Assembly (NCBI RefSeq): GCF_051014685.1
Contig: NW_027479055.1
Span: 124,001 to 188,000, forward strand
Reading direction: 5' to 3'
Length of the DNA: 64,000 nucleotides
DNA from: Ptiloglossa arizonensis
Taxonomy: Eukaryota > Arthropoda > Insecta > Hymenoptera > Colletidae
Shown: positions 36,201-51,019 of the stretch, piece by piece
Layout of the letters: the number at the start of each line of letters is the position of its first letter
Numbering within the stretch: position 1 is the stretch's first letter
Notes under the pieces: generated by a model
Told to the model about the DNA's origin: nothing
The model's database searches: none
What the model saw: the letters and a program-made list of their open reading frames with translations, nothing else
Program-made: the position numbers and the translations under genes

Positions 36201-39200
36201 AAGAAACGCTTGAGAAACTCAACATTTTCGCAGTTCTGATGCTCGAAACGAATAACTAGAACGGCCTAGGGGAAAAGTAGGCATACCGTTGTAATCAGGC
36301 GAGTTTGTACTTTCAGATGCAACAGAAATTTTGCGGACTGGTCAATCCGTTCGCGAGATATGGCAGTTTGGAGGTAAGAAACGCTTGAGAAACTCAAAAT
36401 TTTCGCAGTTCTGATGCTCGAAACGAATAACTAGAACGTACTAGGGGAAAAGTACGCATACCGTTGTAATCGGGCGAGTTTCTACTTTCAGATGCAACAG
36501 AAATTTTGCGGATTGGTCAATCCGTTCGCGAGATATGGCAGTTTGGAGGTAAGAAACGCTTGAGAAACTCAAAATTTTCGCAGTTCTGATGCTCGAAACG
36601 AATAACTAGAACGGCCTAGGGGAAAAGTACGCATACCGTTGTAATCGGGTGAGTATCTACTTTCAGATGCAACAGAAATTTTGCGGATTGGTCAATCCGT
36701 TCGCGAGATATGGCAGTTTGTAGGTAAGAAACGCTTGAGAAACTCAACATTTTCGCAGTTCTGATGCTCGAAACGAATAACCAGAACGGCCTAGGGGAAA
36801 AGTACGCATACCGTTGTAATCGGGCGAGTTTCTACTTTCAGATGCATCAGAAATTTTGTGGATTGGTCAATCCGTTCGCGAGATATGGCAGTTTGGAGGT
36901 AAGAAACGCTTGAGAAACTCAAAATTTTCGCAGTTCTGATGCTCGACAAGCATAACTAGAACGGTCTAGGGGAAAAGTACGCAAACCGTTGTAATCGGGC
37001 GACTTTCTACTTTCAGATGCAACTAAAATTTTGCGGATTGGTCAATCCGTTCGCGAGATATGGCAGTTTGGAGGTAAGAAACGGTTGAGAAACTCAAAAT
37101 TTTCACAGTTCTGATGCTCGAAACGAATAACCAGAACGGCCTAGGGGAAAAGTACGCATACCGTTGTAATCGGGCGAGTTTCTACTTTCAGATGCATCAG
37201 AAATTTTGTGGATTGGTCAATCCGTTCGCGAGATATGGCAGTTTGGAAGTAAGAAACGCTTGAGAAATTCAAAATTTTCGCAGTTCTGATGCTCGACAAG
37301 CATAACTAGAACGGTCTAGGGGAAAAGTACGCATACCGTTGTAATCGGGCGACTTTCTACTTTCAGATGCAACAGAAATTTTGAGGATTGGTCAATCCGT
37401 TCGCGAGATATGGCAGTTTGGAAGTAAGAAACGCTTGAGAAACTCAAATTTTTCGCAGTTCTGATGCTCGAAACGAATAACTAGAACGGTCTAGGGGAAA
37501 AGTACGCATACCGTTGTAATCGGGCTAGTTTCTACTTTCAGATGCAACAGAAATTTTGCGGATTGGTTAATCCGTTCGCGAGATATGGCAGTTTGGAGGT
37601 AAGAAACGCTTGAGAAACTCAACATTTTCGCAGTTCTGATGCTCGAAACGAATAACTAGAACGGCCTAGGGGAAAAGTAGGCATACCGTTGTAATCGGGC
37701 GAGTTTGTACTTTCAGATGCAACAGAAATTTTGCGGACTGGTCAATCCGTTCGCGAGATATGGCAGTTTGGAGGTAAGAAACGCTTGAGAAACTCAAAAT
37801 TTTCGCAGTTCTGATGCTCGAAACGAATAACTAGAACGGACTAGGGGAAAAGTACGCATACCGTTGTAATCGGGCGAGTTTCTACTTTCAGATGCAACAG
37901 AAATTTTGCGGATTGGTCAATCCGTTCGCGAGATATGGCAGTTTGGAGGTAAGAAACGCTTGAGAAACTCAAAATTTTCGCAGTTCTGATGCTCGAAACG
38001 AATAACTAGAACGGCCTAGGGGAAAAGTACGCATACCGTTGTAATCGGGTGAGTATCTACCTTCAGATGCAACAGAAATTTTGCGGATTGGTCAATCCGT
38101 TCGCGAGATATGGCAGTTTGTAGGTAAGAAACGCTTGAGAAACTCAACATTTTCGCCGTTCTGATGCTCGAAACGAATAACCAGAACGGCCGAAGGGAAA
38201 AGTACGCATACCGTTGTAATCGGGCGAGTTTCTACTTTCAGATGCATCAGAAATTTTGCGGATTGGTCAATCCGTTCGGGAGATATGGCAGTTTGGAAGT
38301 AAGAAACGCTTGAGGAACTCAAAATTTTCGCAGTTCTGATGCTCGAAACGATTAACTAGAACGGCCTAGGGGAAAAGTACGCATACCGTTGTAATCGGGC
38401 GAGTTTCTACTTTCAGATGCAACAGAAATTTTGCGGATTGGTCAATCCGTTCGCGAGATATGGCGGTTTGGAAGTAAGAAACGCTTGAGAAACTCAAAAT
38501 TTTCGCAGTTCTGATGCTCGAAACGAATAGCTAGAACGGCCTAGGGGAAAAGTACGCATACCGTTGTAATCGGGCGAGTTTCTACTTTCAGATGCAACAG
38601 AAATTTTGCGGATTGGTCAATCCGTTCGCGAGATATGGCAGTTTGGAGGTAAGAAACGCTTGAGAAACTCAAAATTTTCGCAGTTCTGATGCTCGAAACG
38701 AATAACTAGAACGGCCTAGGGGAAAAGTACGCATACCGTTGTAATCGGGCGAGTTTCTACTTTCAGATGCAACAGAAATTTTGCGGATTGGTCAATCCGT
38801 TCGCGAGATATGGCAGTTTGGAGGTAAGAAACGCTTGAGAAACTCAAAATTTTCGCAGTTCTGATGCTCGACAAGCATAACTAGAGCGGTCTAGGGGAAA
38901 AGTACGCATACCGTTGTAATCGGGCGACTTTCTACTTTCAGATGCAACAGAAATTTTGCGGATTGGTCAATCCGTTCGCGAGATATGGCAGTTTGGAGGT
39001 ATGAAACGGTTGAGAAACTCAAAATTTTCACAGTTCTGATGCTCGAAACGAATAACCAGTACGGCCTAGGGGAAAAGTACGCATACCGTTGTAATCGGGC
39101 GAGTTTCTACTTTCAGATGCAACAGAAATTTTGCGGATTGGTCAATCCGTTCGCGAGATATGGCAGTTTGGAAGTATGAAACACTTGAGAAACACAAAAT

Positions 39201-42200
39201 TTTCGCAGTTCTCATGCTCGAAACGAATAACTACAACGGCCTACGGGAAAAGTACGCATACCGTTGTAATCGGGCGAGTTTCTACTTTCAGATGCAACAG
39301 AAATTTTGCGGATTGGTCAATCCGTTCGCGAGATATGGCAGATTGGAGGTAAGAAACGCTTGAGAAACTCAAATTTTTCGCAGTTCTGATGCTCGAAACG
39401 AATAACTAGAACGGTCTAGGGGAAAAGTACGCATACCGTTGTAATCGGGCGAGTTTCTACTTTCAGATGCAACAGAAATTTTGCGGATTGGTCAATCCGT
39501 TCGCGAGATATGGCAGTTTGGAGGTAAGAAACGCTTGAGAAACTCAAATTTTTCGCAGTTCTGATGCTCGAAACGAATAACTAGAACGGTCTAGGGGAAA
39601 AGTACGCATACCGTTGTAATCGGGCGAGTTTCTACTTTCAGATGCAACAGAAATTTTGCGGATTGGTCAATCCGTTCGCGAGATATGGCAGTTTGGAGGT
39701 AAGAAACGCTTGAGAAACTCAACATTTTCGCAGTTCTGATGCTCGAAACGAATAACTAGAACGGCCTAGGGGAAAAGTAGGCATACCGTTGTAATCGGGC
39801 GAGTTTGTACTTTCAGATGCAACAGAAATTTTGCGGACTGGTCAATCCGTTCGCGAGATATGGCAGTTTGGAGGTAAGAAACGCTTGAGAAACTCAAAAT
39901 TTTCGCAGTTCTGATGCTCGAAACGAATAACTAGAACGGACTAGGGGAAAAGTACGCATACCGTTGTAATCGGGCGAGTTTCTACTTTCAGATGCAACAG
40001 AAATTTTGCGGATTGGTCAATCCGTTCGCGAGATATGGCAGTTTGGAGGTAAGAAACGCTTGAGAAACTCAAAATTTTCGCAGTTCTGATGCTCGAAACG
40101 AATAACTAGAACGGCCTAGGGGAAAAGTACGCATACCGTTGTAATCGGGTGAGTATCTACTTTTAGATGCAACAGAAATTTTGCGGATTGGTCAATCCGT
40201 TCGCGAGATATGGCAGTTTGTATGTAAGAAACGCTTGAGAAACTCAACATTTTCGCAGTTCTGATGCTCGAAACGAATAACCAGAACGGCCGAAGGGAAA
40301 AGTACGCATACCGTTGTAATCGGGCGAGTTTCTACTTTCAGATGCATCAGAAATTTTGCGGATTGGTCAATCCGTTCGCGAGATATGGCAGTTTGGAAGT
40401 AAGAAACGCTTGAGAAACTCAAAATTTTCGCAGTTCTGATGCTCGAAACGATTAACTAGAACGGCCTAGGGTAAAAGTACGCATACCGTTGTAATCGGGC
40501 GAGTTTCTACTTTCAGATGCAACAGAAATTTTGCGGATTGTTCAATCCGTTCGCGAGATATGGCAGTTTGGAGGTAAGAAACGCTTGAGAAACTCAAAAT
40601 TTTCGCAGTTCTGATGCTCGAAACGATTAACTAGAACGGCCTAGGGTAAAAGTACGCAAACCGTTGTAATCGGGCGACTTTCTACTTTCAGATGCAACTA
40701 AAATTTTGCGGATTGGTCAATCCGTTCGCGAGATATGGCAGTTTGGAGGTAAGAAACGGTTGAGAAACTCAAAATTTTCACAGTTCTGATGCTCGAAACG
40801 AATAACCAGAACGGCCTAGGGGAAAAGTACGCATACCGTTGTAATCGGGCGAGTTTCTACTTTCAGATGCAACAGAAATTTTGCGGATTAGTCAATCCGT
40901 TCGCGAGATATGGCAGTTTGGAGGTAAGAAACGCTTGAGAAACTCAAAATTTTCGCAGTTCTGATGCTCGACAAGCATTACTAGAGCGGTCTAGGGGAAA
41001 AGTACGCATACCGTTGTAATCGGGCGACTTTCTACTTTCAGATGCAACAGAAATTTTGCGGATTGGTCAATCCGTTCGCGAGATATGGCAGTTTGGAGGT
41101 ATGAAACGGTTGAGAAACTCAAAATTTTCACAGTTCTGATGCTCGAAACGAATAACCAGTACGGCCTAGGGGAAAAGTACGCATACCGTTGTAATCGGGC
41201 GAGTTTCTACTTTCAGATGCAACAGAAATTTTGCGGATTGGTCAATCCGTTCGCGAGATATGGCAGTTTGGAAGTATGAAACACTTGAGAAACACAAAAT
41301 TTTCGCAGTTCTCATGCTCGAAACGAATAACTACAACGGCCGACGGGAAAAGTACGCATACCGTTGTAATCGGGCGAGTTTCTACTTTCAGATGCAATAG
41401 AAATTTTGCGGATTGGTCAATCCGTTCGCGAGATATGGCAGTTTGGAGGTAAGAAACGCTTGAGAAACTCAAAATTTTCGCAGTTCTGATGCTCGACAAG
41501 CATAACTAGAACGGTCTAGGTGAGAAGTACGCATACCGTTGTAATCGGGCGAATTTCTACTTTCAGATGCAACAGAAATTTTGCGGATTGGTCAATCCGT
41601 TCGCGAGATATGGCAGTTTGGAAGTAAGAAACGCTTGAGAAACTCAAATTTTTCGCAGTTCTGATGCTCGAAACGAATAACTAGAACGGTCTAGGGGAAA
41701 AGTACGCATACCGTTGTAATCGGGCGAGTTTCTACTTTCAGATGCAACAGAAATTTTGCGGATTGGTCAATCCGTTCGCGAGATATGGCAGTTTGGAGGT
41801 AAGAAACGCTTGAGAAACTCAACATTTTCGCAGTTCTGATGCTCGAAACGAATAACTAGAACGGCCTAGGGGAAAAGTAGGCATACCGTTGTAATCGGGC
41901 GAGTTTGTACTTTCAGATGCAACAGAAATTTTGCGGACTGGTCAATCCGTTCGCGAGATATGGCAGTTTGGAGGTAAGAAACGCTTGAGAAACTCAAAAT
42001 TTTCGCAGTTCTGATGCTCGAAACGAATAACTAGAACGGACTAGGGGAAAAGTACGCATACCGTTGTAATCGGGCGAGTTTCTACTTTCAGATGCAACAG
42101 AAATTTTGCGGATTGGTCAATCCGTTCGCGAGATATGGCAGTTTGGAGGTAAGAAACGCTTGAGAAACTCAAAATTTTCGCAGTTCTGATGCTCGAAACG

Positions 42201-45200
42201 AATAACTAGAACGGCCTAGGGGAAAAGTACGCATACCGTTGTAATCGGGTGAGTATCTACTTTTAGATGCAACAGAAATTTTGCGGATTGGTCAATCCGT
42301 TCGCGAGATATGGCAGTTTGTATGTAAGAAACGCTTGAGAAACTCAACATTTTCGCAGTTCTGATGCTCGAAACGAATAACCAGAACGGCCGAAGGGAAA
42401 AGTACGCATACCGTTGTAATCGGGTGAGTATCTACTTTTAGATGCAACAGAAATTTTGCGGATTGGTCAATCCGTTCGCGAGATATGGCAGTTTGGAAGT
42501 AAGAAACGCTTGAGAAACTCAACATTTTCGCAGTTCTGATGCTCGAAACGAATAACCAGAACGGCCGAAGGGAAAAGTACGCATACCGTTGTAATCGGGC
42601 GAGTTTCTACTTTCAGATGCAACAGAAATTTTGCGGATTAGTCAATCCGTTCGCGAGATATGGCAGTTTGGAGGTAAGAAACGCTTGAGAAACTCAAAAT
42701 TTTCGCAGTTCTGATGCTCGACAAGCATTACTAGAGCGGTCTAGGGGAAAAGTACGCATACCGTTGTAATCGGGCGACTTTCTACTTTCAGATGCAACAG
42801 AAATTTTGCGGATTGGTCAATCCGTTCGCGAGATATGGCAGTTTGGAGGTATGAAACGGTTGAGAAACTCAAAATTTTCACAGTTCTGATGCTCGAAACG
42901 AATAACCAGTACGGCCTAGGGGAAAAGTACGCATACCGTTGTAATCGGGCGAGTTTCTACTTTCAGATGCAACAGAAATTTTGCGGATTGGTCAATCCGT
43001 TCGCGAGATATGGCAGTTTGGAAGTATGAAACACTTGAGAAACACAAAATTTTCGCAGTTCTCATGCTCGAAACGAATAACTACAACGGCCGACGGGAAA
43101 AGTACGCATACCGTTGTAATCGGGCGAGTTTCTACTTTCAGATGCAATAGAAATTTTGCGGATTGGTCAATCCGTTCGCGAGATATGGCAGTTTGGAGGT
43201 AAGAAACGCTTGAGAAACTCAAAATTTTCGCAGTTCTGATGCTCGACAAGCATAACTAGAACGGTCTAGGTGAGAAGTACGCATACCGTTGTAATCGGGC
43301 GAATTTCTACTTTCAGATGCAACAGAAATTTTGCGGATTGGTCAATCCGTTCGCGAGATATGGCAGTTTGGAAGTAAGAAACGCTTGAGAAACTCAAATT
43401 TTTCGCAGTTCTGATGCTCGAAACGAATAACTAGAACGGTCTAGGGGAAAAGTACGCATACCGTTGTAATCGGGCGAGTTTCTACTTTCAGATGCAACAG
43501 AAATTTTGCGGATTGGTCAATCCGTTCGCGAGATATGGCAGTTTGGAGGTAAGAAACGCTTGAGAAACTCAACATTTTCGCAGTTCTGATGCTCGAAACG
43601 AATAACTAGAACGGCCTAGGGGAAAAGTAGGCATACCGTTGTAATCGGGCGAGTTTGTACTTTCAGATGCAACAGAAATTTTGCGGACTGGTCAATCCGT
43701 TCGCGAGATATGGCAGTTTGGAGGTAAGAAACGCTTGAGAAACTCAAAATTTTCGCAGTTCTGATGCTCGAAACGAATAACTAGAACGGACTAGGGGAAA
43801 AGTACGCATACCGTTGTAATCGGGCGAGTTTCTACTTTCAGATGCAACAGAAATTTTGCGGATTGGTCAATCCGTTCGCGAGATATGGCAGTTTGGAGGT
43901 AAGAAACGCTTGAGAAACTCAAAATTTTCGCAGTTCTGATGCTCGAAACGAATAACTAGAACGGCCTAGGGGAAAAGTACGCATACCGTTGTAATCGGGT
44001 GAGTATCTACTTTTAGATGCAACAGAAATTTTGCGGATTGGTCAATCCGTTCGCGAGATATGGCAGTTTGTATGTAAGAAACGCTTGAGAAACTCAACAT
44101 TTTCGCAGTTCTGATGCTCGAAACGAATAACCAGAACGGCCGAAGGGAAAAGTACGCATACCGTTGTAATCGGGCGAGTTTCTACTTTCAGATGCATCAG
44201 AAATTTTGCGGATTGGTCAATCCGTTCGCGAGATATGGCAGTTTGGAAGTAAGAAACGCTTGAGAAACTCAAAATTTTCGCAGTTCTGATGCTCGAAACG
44301 ATTAACTAGAACGGCCTAGGGGAAAAGTACGCATACCGTTGTAATCGGGCGAGTTTCTACTTTCAGATGCAACAGAAATTTTGCGGATTGGTCAATCCGT
44401 TCGCGAGATATGGTAGTTTGGAGGTAAGAAACGCTTGAGAAACTCAAAATTTTCGCAGTTCTGATGCTCGAAACGATTAACTAGAACGGCCTAGGGTAAA
44501 AGTACGCATACCGTTGTAATCGGGCGAGTTTCTACTTTCAGATGCAACAGAAATTTTGCGGATTGTTCAATCCGTTCGCGAGATATGGCAGTTTGGAGGT
44601 AAGAAACGCTTGAGAAACTCAAAATTTTCGCAGTTCTGATGCTCGAAACGATTAACTAGAACGGCCTAGGGTAAAAGTACGCAAACCGTTGTAATCGGGC
44701 GACTTTCTACTTTCAGATGCAACTAAAATTTTGCGGATTGGTCAATCCGTTCGCGAGATATGGCAGTTTGGAGGTAAGAAACGGTTGAGAAACTCAAAAT
44801 TTTCACAGTTCTGATGCTCGAAACGAATAACCAGAACGGCCTAGGGGAAAAGTACGCATACCGTTGTAATCGGGCGAGTTTCTACTTTCAGATGCAACAG
44901 AAATTTTGCGGATTGGTCAATCCGTTCGCGAGATATGGCAGTTTGGAAGTAAGAAACGCTTGAGAAACTCAAAATTTTCGCAGTTCTGATGCTCGACAAG
45001 CATAACTAGAACGGTCTAGGGGAAAAGTACGCATACCGTTGTAATCGGGCGACTTTCTACTTTCAGATGCAACAGAAATTTTGAGGATTGGTCAATCCGT
45101 TCGCGAGATATGGCAGTTTGGAGGTAAGAAACGCTTGAGAAACTCAACATTTTCGCAGTTCTGATGCTCGAAACGAATAACTAGAACGGCCTAGGGGAAA

Positions 45201-47920
45201 AGTACGCATACCGTTGTAATCGGGCGAGTTTCTACTTTCAGATGCAACAGAAATTTTGCGGATTGGTCAATCCGTTCGCGAGATATGGCAGTTTGGAGGT
45301 AAGAAACGCTTGAGAAACTCAAAATTTTCGCAGTTCTGATGCTCGAAACGATTAACTAGAACGGCCTAGGGTAAAAGTACGCATACCGTTGTAATCGGGC
45401 GAGTTTCTACTTTCAGATGCAACAGAAATTTTGCGGATTGTTCAATCCGTTCGCGAGATATGGCAGTTTGGAGGTAAGAAACGCTTGAGAAACTCAAAAT
45501 TTTCGCAGTTCTGATGCTCGAAACGATTAACTAGAACGGCCTAGGGTAAAAGTACGCAAACCGTTGTAATCGGGCGACTTTCTACTTTCAGATGCAACTA
45601 AAATTTTGCGGATTGGTCAATCCGTTCGCGAGATATGGCAGTTTGGAGGTAAGAAACGGTTGAGAAACTCAAAATTTTCACAGTTCTGATGCTCGAAACG
45701 AATAACCAGAACGGCCTAGGGGAAAAGTACGCATACCGTTGTAATCGGGCGAGTTTCTACTTTCAGATGCATCAGAAATTTTGTGGATTGGTCAATCCGT
45801 TCGCGAGATATGGCAGTTTGGAAGTAAGAAACGCTTGAGAAACTCAAAATTTTCGCAGTTCTGATGCTCGACAAGCATAACTAGAACGGTCTAGGGGAAA
45901 AGTACGCATACCGTTGTAATCGGGCGACTTTCTACTTTCAGATGCAACAGAAATTTTGAGGATTGGTCAATCCGTTCGCGAGATATGGCAGTTTGGAGGT
46001 AAGAAACGCTTGAGAAACTCAACATTTTCGCAGTTCTGATGCTCGAAACGAATAACTAGAACGGCCTAGGGGAAAAGTAGGCATACCGTTGTAATCGGGC
46101 GAGTTTGTACTTTCAGGTGCAACAGAAATTTTGCGGACTGGTCAATCCGTTCGCGAGATATGGCAGTTTGGAGGTAAGAAACGCTTGAGAAACTCAAAAT
46201 TTTCGCAGTTCTGATGCTTGAAACGAATAACTAGAACGGACTAGGGGAAAAGTACGCATACCGTTGTAATCGGGCGAGTTTCTACTTTCAGATGCAACAG
46301 AAATTTTGCGGATTGGTCAATCCGTTCGCGAGATATGGCAGTTTGGAGGTAAGAAACGCTTGAGAAACTCAAAATTTTCGCAGTTCTGATGCTCGAAACG
46401 ATTAACTAGAACGGCCTAGGGGAAAAGTACGCATACCGTTGTAATCGGGCGAGATTCTACTTTCAGATGCAACAGAAATTTTGCGGATTGGTCAATCCGT
46501 TCGCGAGATATGGCGGTTTGGAAGTAAGAAACGCTTTAGAAACTCAAAATTTTCGCAGTTCTGATGCTCGAAACGAATAACTAGAACGGCCTAGGGGAAA
46601 AGTACGCATACCGTTGAAATCGGGCGAGTTTTTACTTTCAGATGCATCAGAAATTTTGCGGATTGGTCAATCCGTTCGCGAGATATGGCAGTTTGGAAGT
46701 AAGAAACGCTTGAGAAACTCAAAATTTTCGCAGTTCTGATGCTCGAAACGATTAACTAGAACGGCCTAGGGGAAAAGTACGCATACCGTTGTAAACGGGC
46801 GAGATTCTACTTTCAGATGCAACAGAAATTTTGCGGATTGGTCAATCCGTTCGCGAGATATGGCGGTTTGGAAGTAAGAAACGCTTTAGAAACTCAAAAT
46901 TTTCGCAGTTCTGATGCTCGAAACGAATAACTAGAACGGACTAGGGGAAAAGTACGCATACCGTTGTAATCGGGCGAGTTTCTACTTTCAGATGCAACAG
47001 AAATTTTGCGGATTAGTCAATCCGTTCGCGAGATATGGCAGTTTGGAGGTAAGAAACGCTTGGGAAACTCAAAATTTTCGCAGTTCTGATGCTCGACAAG
47101 CATAACTAGACCGTTCTAGGGGAAAAGCACGCATACCGTTGTAATCGGGCGACTTTCTACTTTCAGATGCAACAGAAATTTTGCGGATTGGTCAATCCGT
47201 TCGCGAGATATGGCAGTTTGGAGGTAAGAAACGGTTGAGAAACTCAAAATTTTCACAGTTCTGATGCTCGAAACGAATAACCAGAACGGCCTAGGGGAAA
47301 AGTACGCATACCGTTGTAATCGGGCGAGTTTCTACTTTCAGATGCAACAGAAATTTTGCGGATTGGTCAATCCGTTCGCGAGATATGGCGGTTTGGAAGT
47401 AAGAAACGCTTGAGAAACTCAAAATTTTCGCAGTTCTGATGCTCGAAACGAATAACTAGAACGGCCTAGGGGAAAAGTACGCATACCGTTGTAAACGGGC
47501 GAGTTTCTGCCTTCAGATGCAACAGAAATTTTGCGGATTGCTCAATCCGTTCGCGAGGTATGGCAATTTGGAGGTAAGAAACGCTTGAGAAACACAAAAT
47601 TTTCGCAGTTCTGATGCTCGAAACGATTAACTAGAACGGCCTAGGGGAAAAGTACGCATACCGTTGTAATCGGGCGAGTTTCTACTTTCAGATGCAACAG
47701 AAATTTTGCGGATTGGTCAATCCGTTCGCGAGATATGGCGGTTTGGAAGTAAGAAACGCTTGAGAAACTCAAAATTTTCGCAGTTCTGATGCTCGAAACG
47801 AATAACTAGAACGGCCTAGGGGAAAAGTACGCATACCGTTGTAATCGGGCGAGTTTCTACTTTCAGATGCAACAGAAATTTTGCGGATTGGTCAATCCGT
47901 TCGCGAGATATGGCAGTTTG
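33227..47920 (+). repeat. Second copy of the first ~14.5 kb of the window, rearranged by whole monomers
   Basis: Base 1 onward realigns at 33227 with rare markers in the same order (GGAGGAAAG, CGCGTGATATGG, GCTCGCAACG, GATACTCG). The offset then steps through 33226, 31301, 31476, 30426, 30601, 30251, 32701, 34451, 34276, 33926 and 33576. Every step is a whole multiple of 175 (11, 1, 6, 1, 2, 14, 10, 1, 2 and 2 monomers). Single-base differences are few (for example 35413, 37516, 38529). The block was duplicated and later altered by in-register unequal exchange. Confidence 0.85.
40861..44360 (+). repeat. 1750-bp higher-order unit (10-mer), two tandem copies
   Basis: Bases 40861-42610 and 42611-44360 repeat with a period of 1750 bp. 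A third copy is at about 8160-9909 in the left part, where it is single. Markers are GACAAGCATTACTAGAGCGG, GTATGAAACGG, AACGGCCGACGGG and GGTGAGAAGTACG. One monomer near 42425 in the first copy carries GGGTGAGTATC where the others have the standard form. Confidence 0.88.
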
Positions 47921-48382
47921 TAGGTAAGAAACGCTTGAGAAACTCAACATTTTCGCAGTTCTGATGCTCGAAACGAATAACTAGAACGGCCTAGGGGAAA
48001 AGTAGGCATACCGTTGTAATCGGGCGAGTTTGTACTTTCAGATGCAACAGAAATTTTGCGGATTGGTCAATCCGTTCGCGAGATATGGCAGTTTGGAGGT
48101 AAGAAACGCTTGAGAAACTCAACATTTTCGCAGTTCTGATGCTCGAAACGAATAACTAGAACGGCCTAGGGGAAAAGTAGGCATACCGTTGTAATCGGGC
48201 GAGTTTGTACTTTCAGATGCAACAGAAATTTTGTGGATTGGTCAATCCGTTCGCGAGATATGGCAGTTTGGAGGTAAGAAACACTTGAGAAACACAAAAT
48301 TTTCGCAGTTCTGATGCTCGAAACGAATAACTAGAGCGGCCTAGGGGAAAAGTACGCATACCGTTGTAATCGGGCGAGTTTC

Positions 48383-48389
48383 TATTATA
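48383..48389 (+). other. Second 5-bp TA-NNN-TA scar, copy 1 (TA-TTA-TA)
   Basis: The monomer reads GTTTCTATTATACTTTCAG where the standard is GTTTCTACTTTCAG. The extra 5 bp fit a duplicated TA with TTA between, the form of a mariner excision footprint. TTA is one base from the element's left end CTA. No occupied copy of this site is in the window, so the case rests on the scar's form alone. Confidence 0.55.
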
Positions 48390-51012
48390 CTTTCAGATGC
48401 ATCAGAAATCTTGCGGATTGGTCAATCCGTTCGCGAGATATGGCAGTTTGGATGTAAGAAACGCTTGAGAAACTCAAAATTTTCGCAGTTCTGATGCTCG
48501 AAACGATTAACCAGAACGGCCTAGGGGAAAAGTACGCATACCGTTGTAATCGGGCGAGTTTCTACTTTCAGATGCATCAGAAATTTTGCGGATTGGTCAG
48601 TCCGTTCGCGAGATATGGCAGTTTGGAAGTAAGAAACGCTTGAGAAACTCAAAATTTTCGCAGTTCTGATGCTCGAAACGATTAACTAGAACGGCCTAGT
48701 GGAAAAGTACGCATACCGTTGTAATCGGGCGAGTTTCTACTTTCAGATGCAACAGAAATTTTGCGGATTGGTCAATCCGTTCGCGAGATATGGCGGTTTG
48801 GAAGTAAGAAACGCTTGAGAAACTCAAAATTTTCGCAGTTCTGATGCTCGAAACGAATAACTAGAACGGCCTAGGGGAAAAGTACGCATACCGTTGTAAT
48901 CGGGCGAGTTTCTACTTTCAGATGCAACAGAAATTTTGCGGATTGGTCAATCCGTTCGCGAGATATGGTAGTTTGGAGGTAAGAAACGCTTGAGAAACTC
49001 AAAATTTTCGCAGTTCTGATGCTCGAAACGATTAACTAGAACGGCCTAGGGTAAAAGTACGCATACCGTTGTAATCGGGCGAGTTTCTACTTTCAGATGC
49101 AACAGAAATTTTGCGGATTGCTCAATCCGTTCGCGAGATATGGCAGTTTGGAGGTAAGAAACGCTTGAGAAACTCAAAATTTTCGCAGTTCTGATGCTCG
49201 AAACGATTAACTAGAACGGCCTAGGGTAAAAGTACGCAAACCGTTGTAATCGGGCGACTTTCTACTTTCAGATGCAACTAAAATTTTGCGGATTGGTCAA
49301 TCCGTTCGCGAGATATGGCAGTTTGGAGGTAAGAAACGGTTGAGAAACCCAAAATTTTCACAGTTCTGATGCTCGAAACGAATAACCAGAACGGCCTAGG
49401 GGAAAAGTACGTATACCGTTGTAATCGGGCGAGTTTCTACTTTCAGATGCATCAGAAATTTTGTGGATTGGTCAATCCGTTCGCGAGATATGGCAGTTTG
49501 GAAGTAAGAAACGCTTGAGAAACTCAAAATTTTCGCAGTTCTGATGCTCGACAAGCATAACTAGAACGGTCTAGGGGAAAAGTACGCATACCGTTGTAAT
49601 CGGGCGACTTTCTACTTTCAGATGCAACAGAAATTTTGAGGATTGGTCAATCCGTTCGCGAGATATGGCAGTTTGGAGGTAAGAAACGCTTGAGAAACTC
49701 AACATTTTCGCAGTTCTGATGCTCGAAACGAATAACTAGAACGGCCTAGGGGAAAAGTACGCATACCGTTGTAATCGGGCGAGTTTCTACTTTCAGATGC
49801 AACAGAAATTTTGCGGATTGGTCAATCCGTTCGCGAGATATGGCAGTTTGGAGGTAAGAAACGCTTGAGAAACTCAAAATTTTCGCAGTTCTGATGCTCG
49901 AAACGATTAACTAGAACGGCCTAGGGTAAAAGTACGCATACCGTTGTAATCGGGCGAGTTTCTACTTTCAGATGCAACAGAAATTTTGCGGATTGTTCAA
50001 TCCGTTCGCGAGATATGGCAGTTTGGAGGTAAGAAACGCTTGAGAAACTCAAAATTTTCGCAGTTCTGATGCTCGAAACGATTAACTAGAACGGCCTAGG
50101 GTAAAAGTACGCAAACCGTTGTAATCGGGCGACTTTCTACTTTCAGATGCAACTAAAATTTTGCGGATTGGTCGATCCGTTCGCGAGATATGGCAGTTTG
50201 GAGGTAAGAAACGGTTGAGAAACTCAAAATTTTCACAGTTCTGATGCTCGAAACGAATAACCAGAACGGCCTAGGGGAAAAGTACGCATACCATTGTAAT
50301 CGGGCGAGTTTCTACTTTCAGATGCATCAGAAATTTTGTGGATTGGTCAATCCGTTCGCGAGATATGGCAGTTTGGAAGTAAGAAACGCTTGAGAAACTC
50401 AAAATTTTCGCAGTTCTGATGCTCGACAAGCATAACTAGAACGGTCTAGGGGAAAAGTACGCATACCGTTGTAATCGGGCGACTTTCTACTTTCAGATGC
50501 AACAGAAATTTTGCGGATTGGTCAATCCGTTCGCGAGATATGGCAGTTTGTAGGTAAGAAACGCTTGAGAAACTCAACATTTTCGCAGTTCTGATGCTCG
50601 AAACGAATAACTAGAACGGCCTAGGGGAAAAGTAGGCATACCGTTGTAATCGGGCGAGCTTGTACTTTCAGATGCAACAGAAATTTTGCGGATTGGTCAA
50701 TCCGTTCACGAGATATGGCAGTTTGGAAGTAAGAAACGCTTGAGAAACTCAACATTTTCGCAGTTCTGATGCTCGAAACGAATAACTAGAACGGCCTAGG
50801 GGAAAAGTAGGCATACCGTTGTAATCGGGCGAGTTTGTACTTTCAGATGCAACAGAAATTTTGCGGATTGGTCAATCCGTTCGCGAGATATGGCAGTTTG
50901 GAGGTAAGAAACACTTGAGAAACACAAAATTTTCGCAGTTCTGATGCTCGAAACGAATAACTAGAGCGGCCTAGGGGAAAAGTACGCATACCGTTGTAAT
51001 CGGGCGAGTTTC

Positions 51013-51019
51013 TATTATA
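51013..51019 (+). other. Second 5-bp TA-NNN-TA scar, copy 2
   Basis: Identical scar in an otherwise matching monomer, 2630 bp (15 x 175 + 5) after the first, inside the second copy of the 2630-bp unit. It was copied by satellite duplication. Confidence 0.55.

Noticed and set aside
48381..48392. 5-bp insertion as simple sequencing error
   Set aside because: The same change occurs in three separate places within matching haplotype context, which an isolated error would not give.
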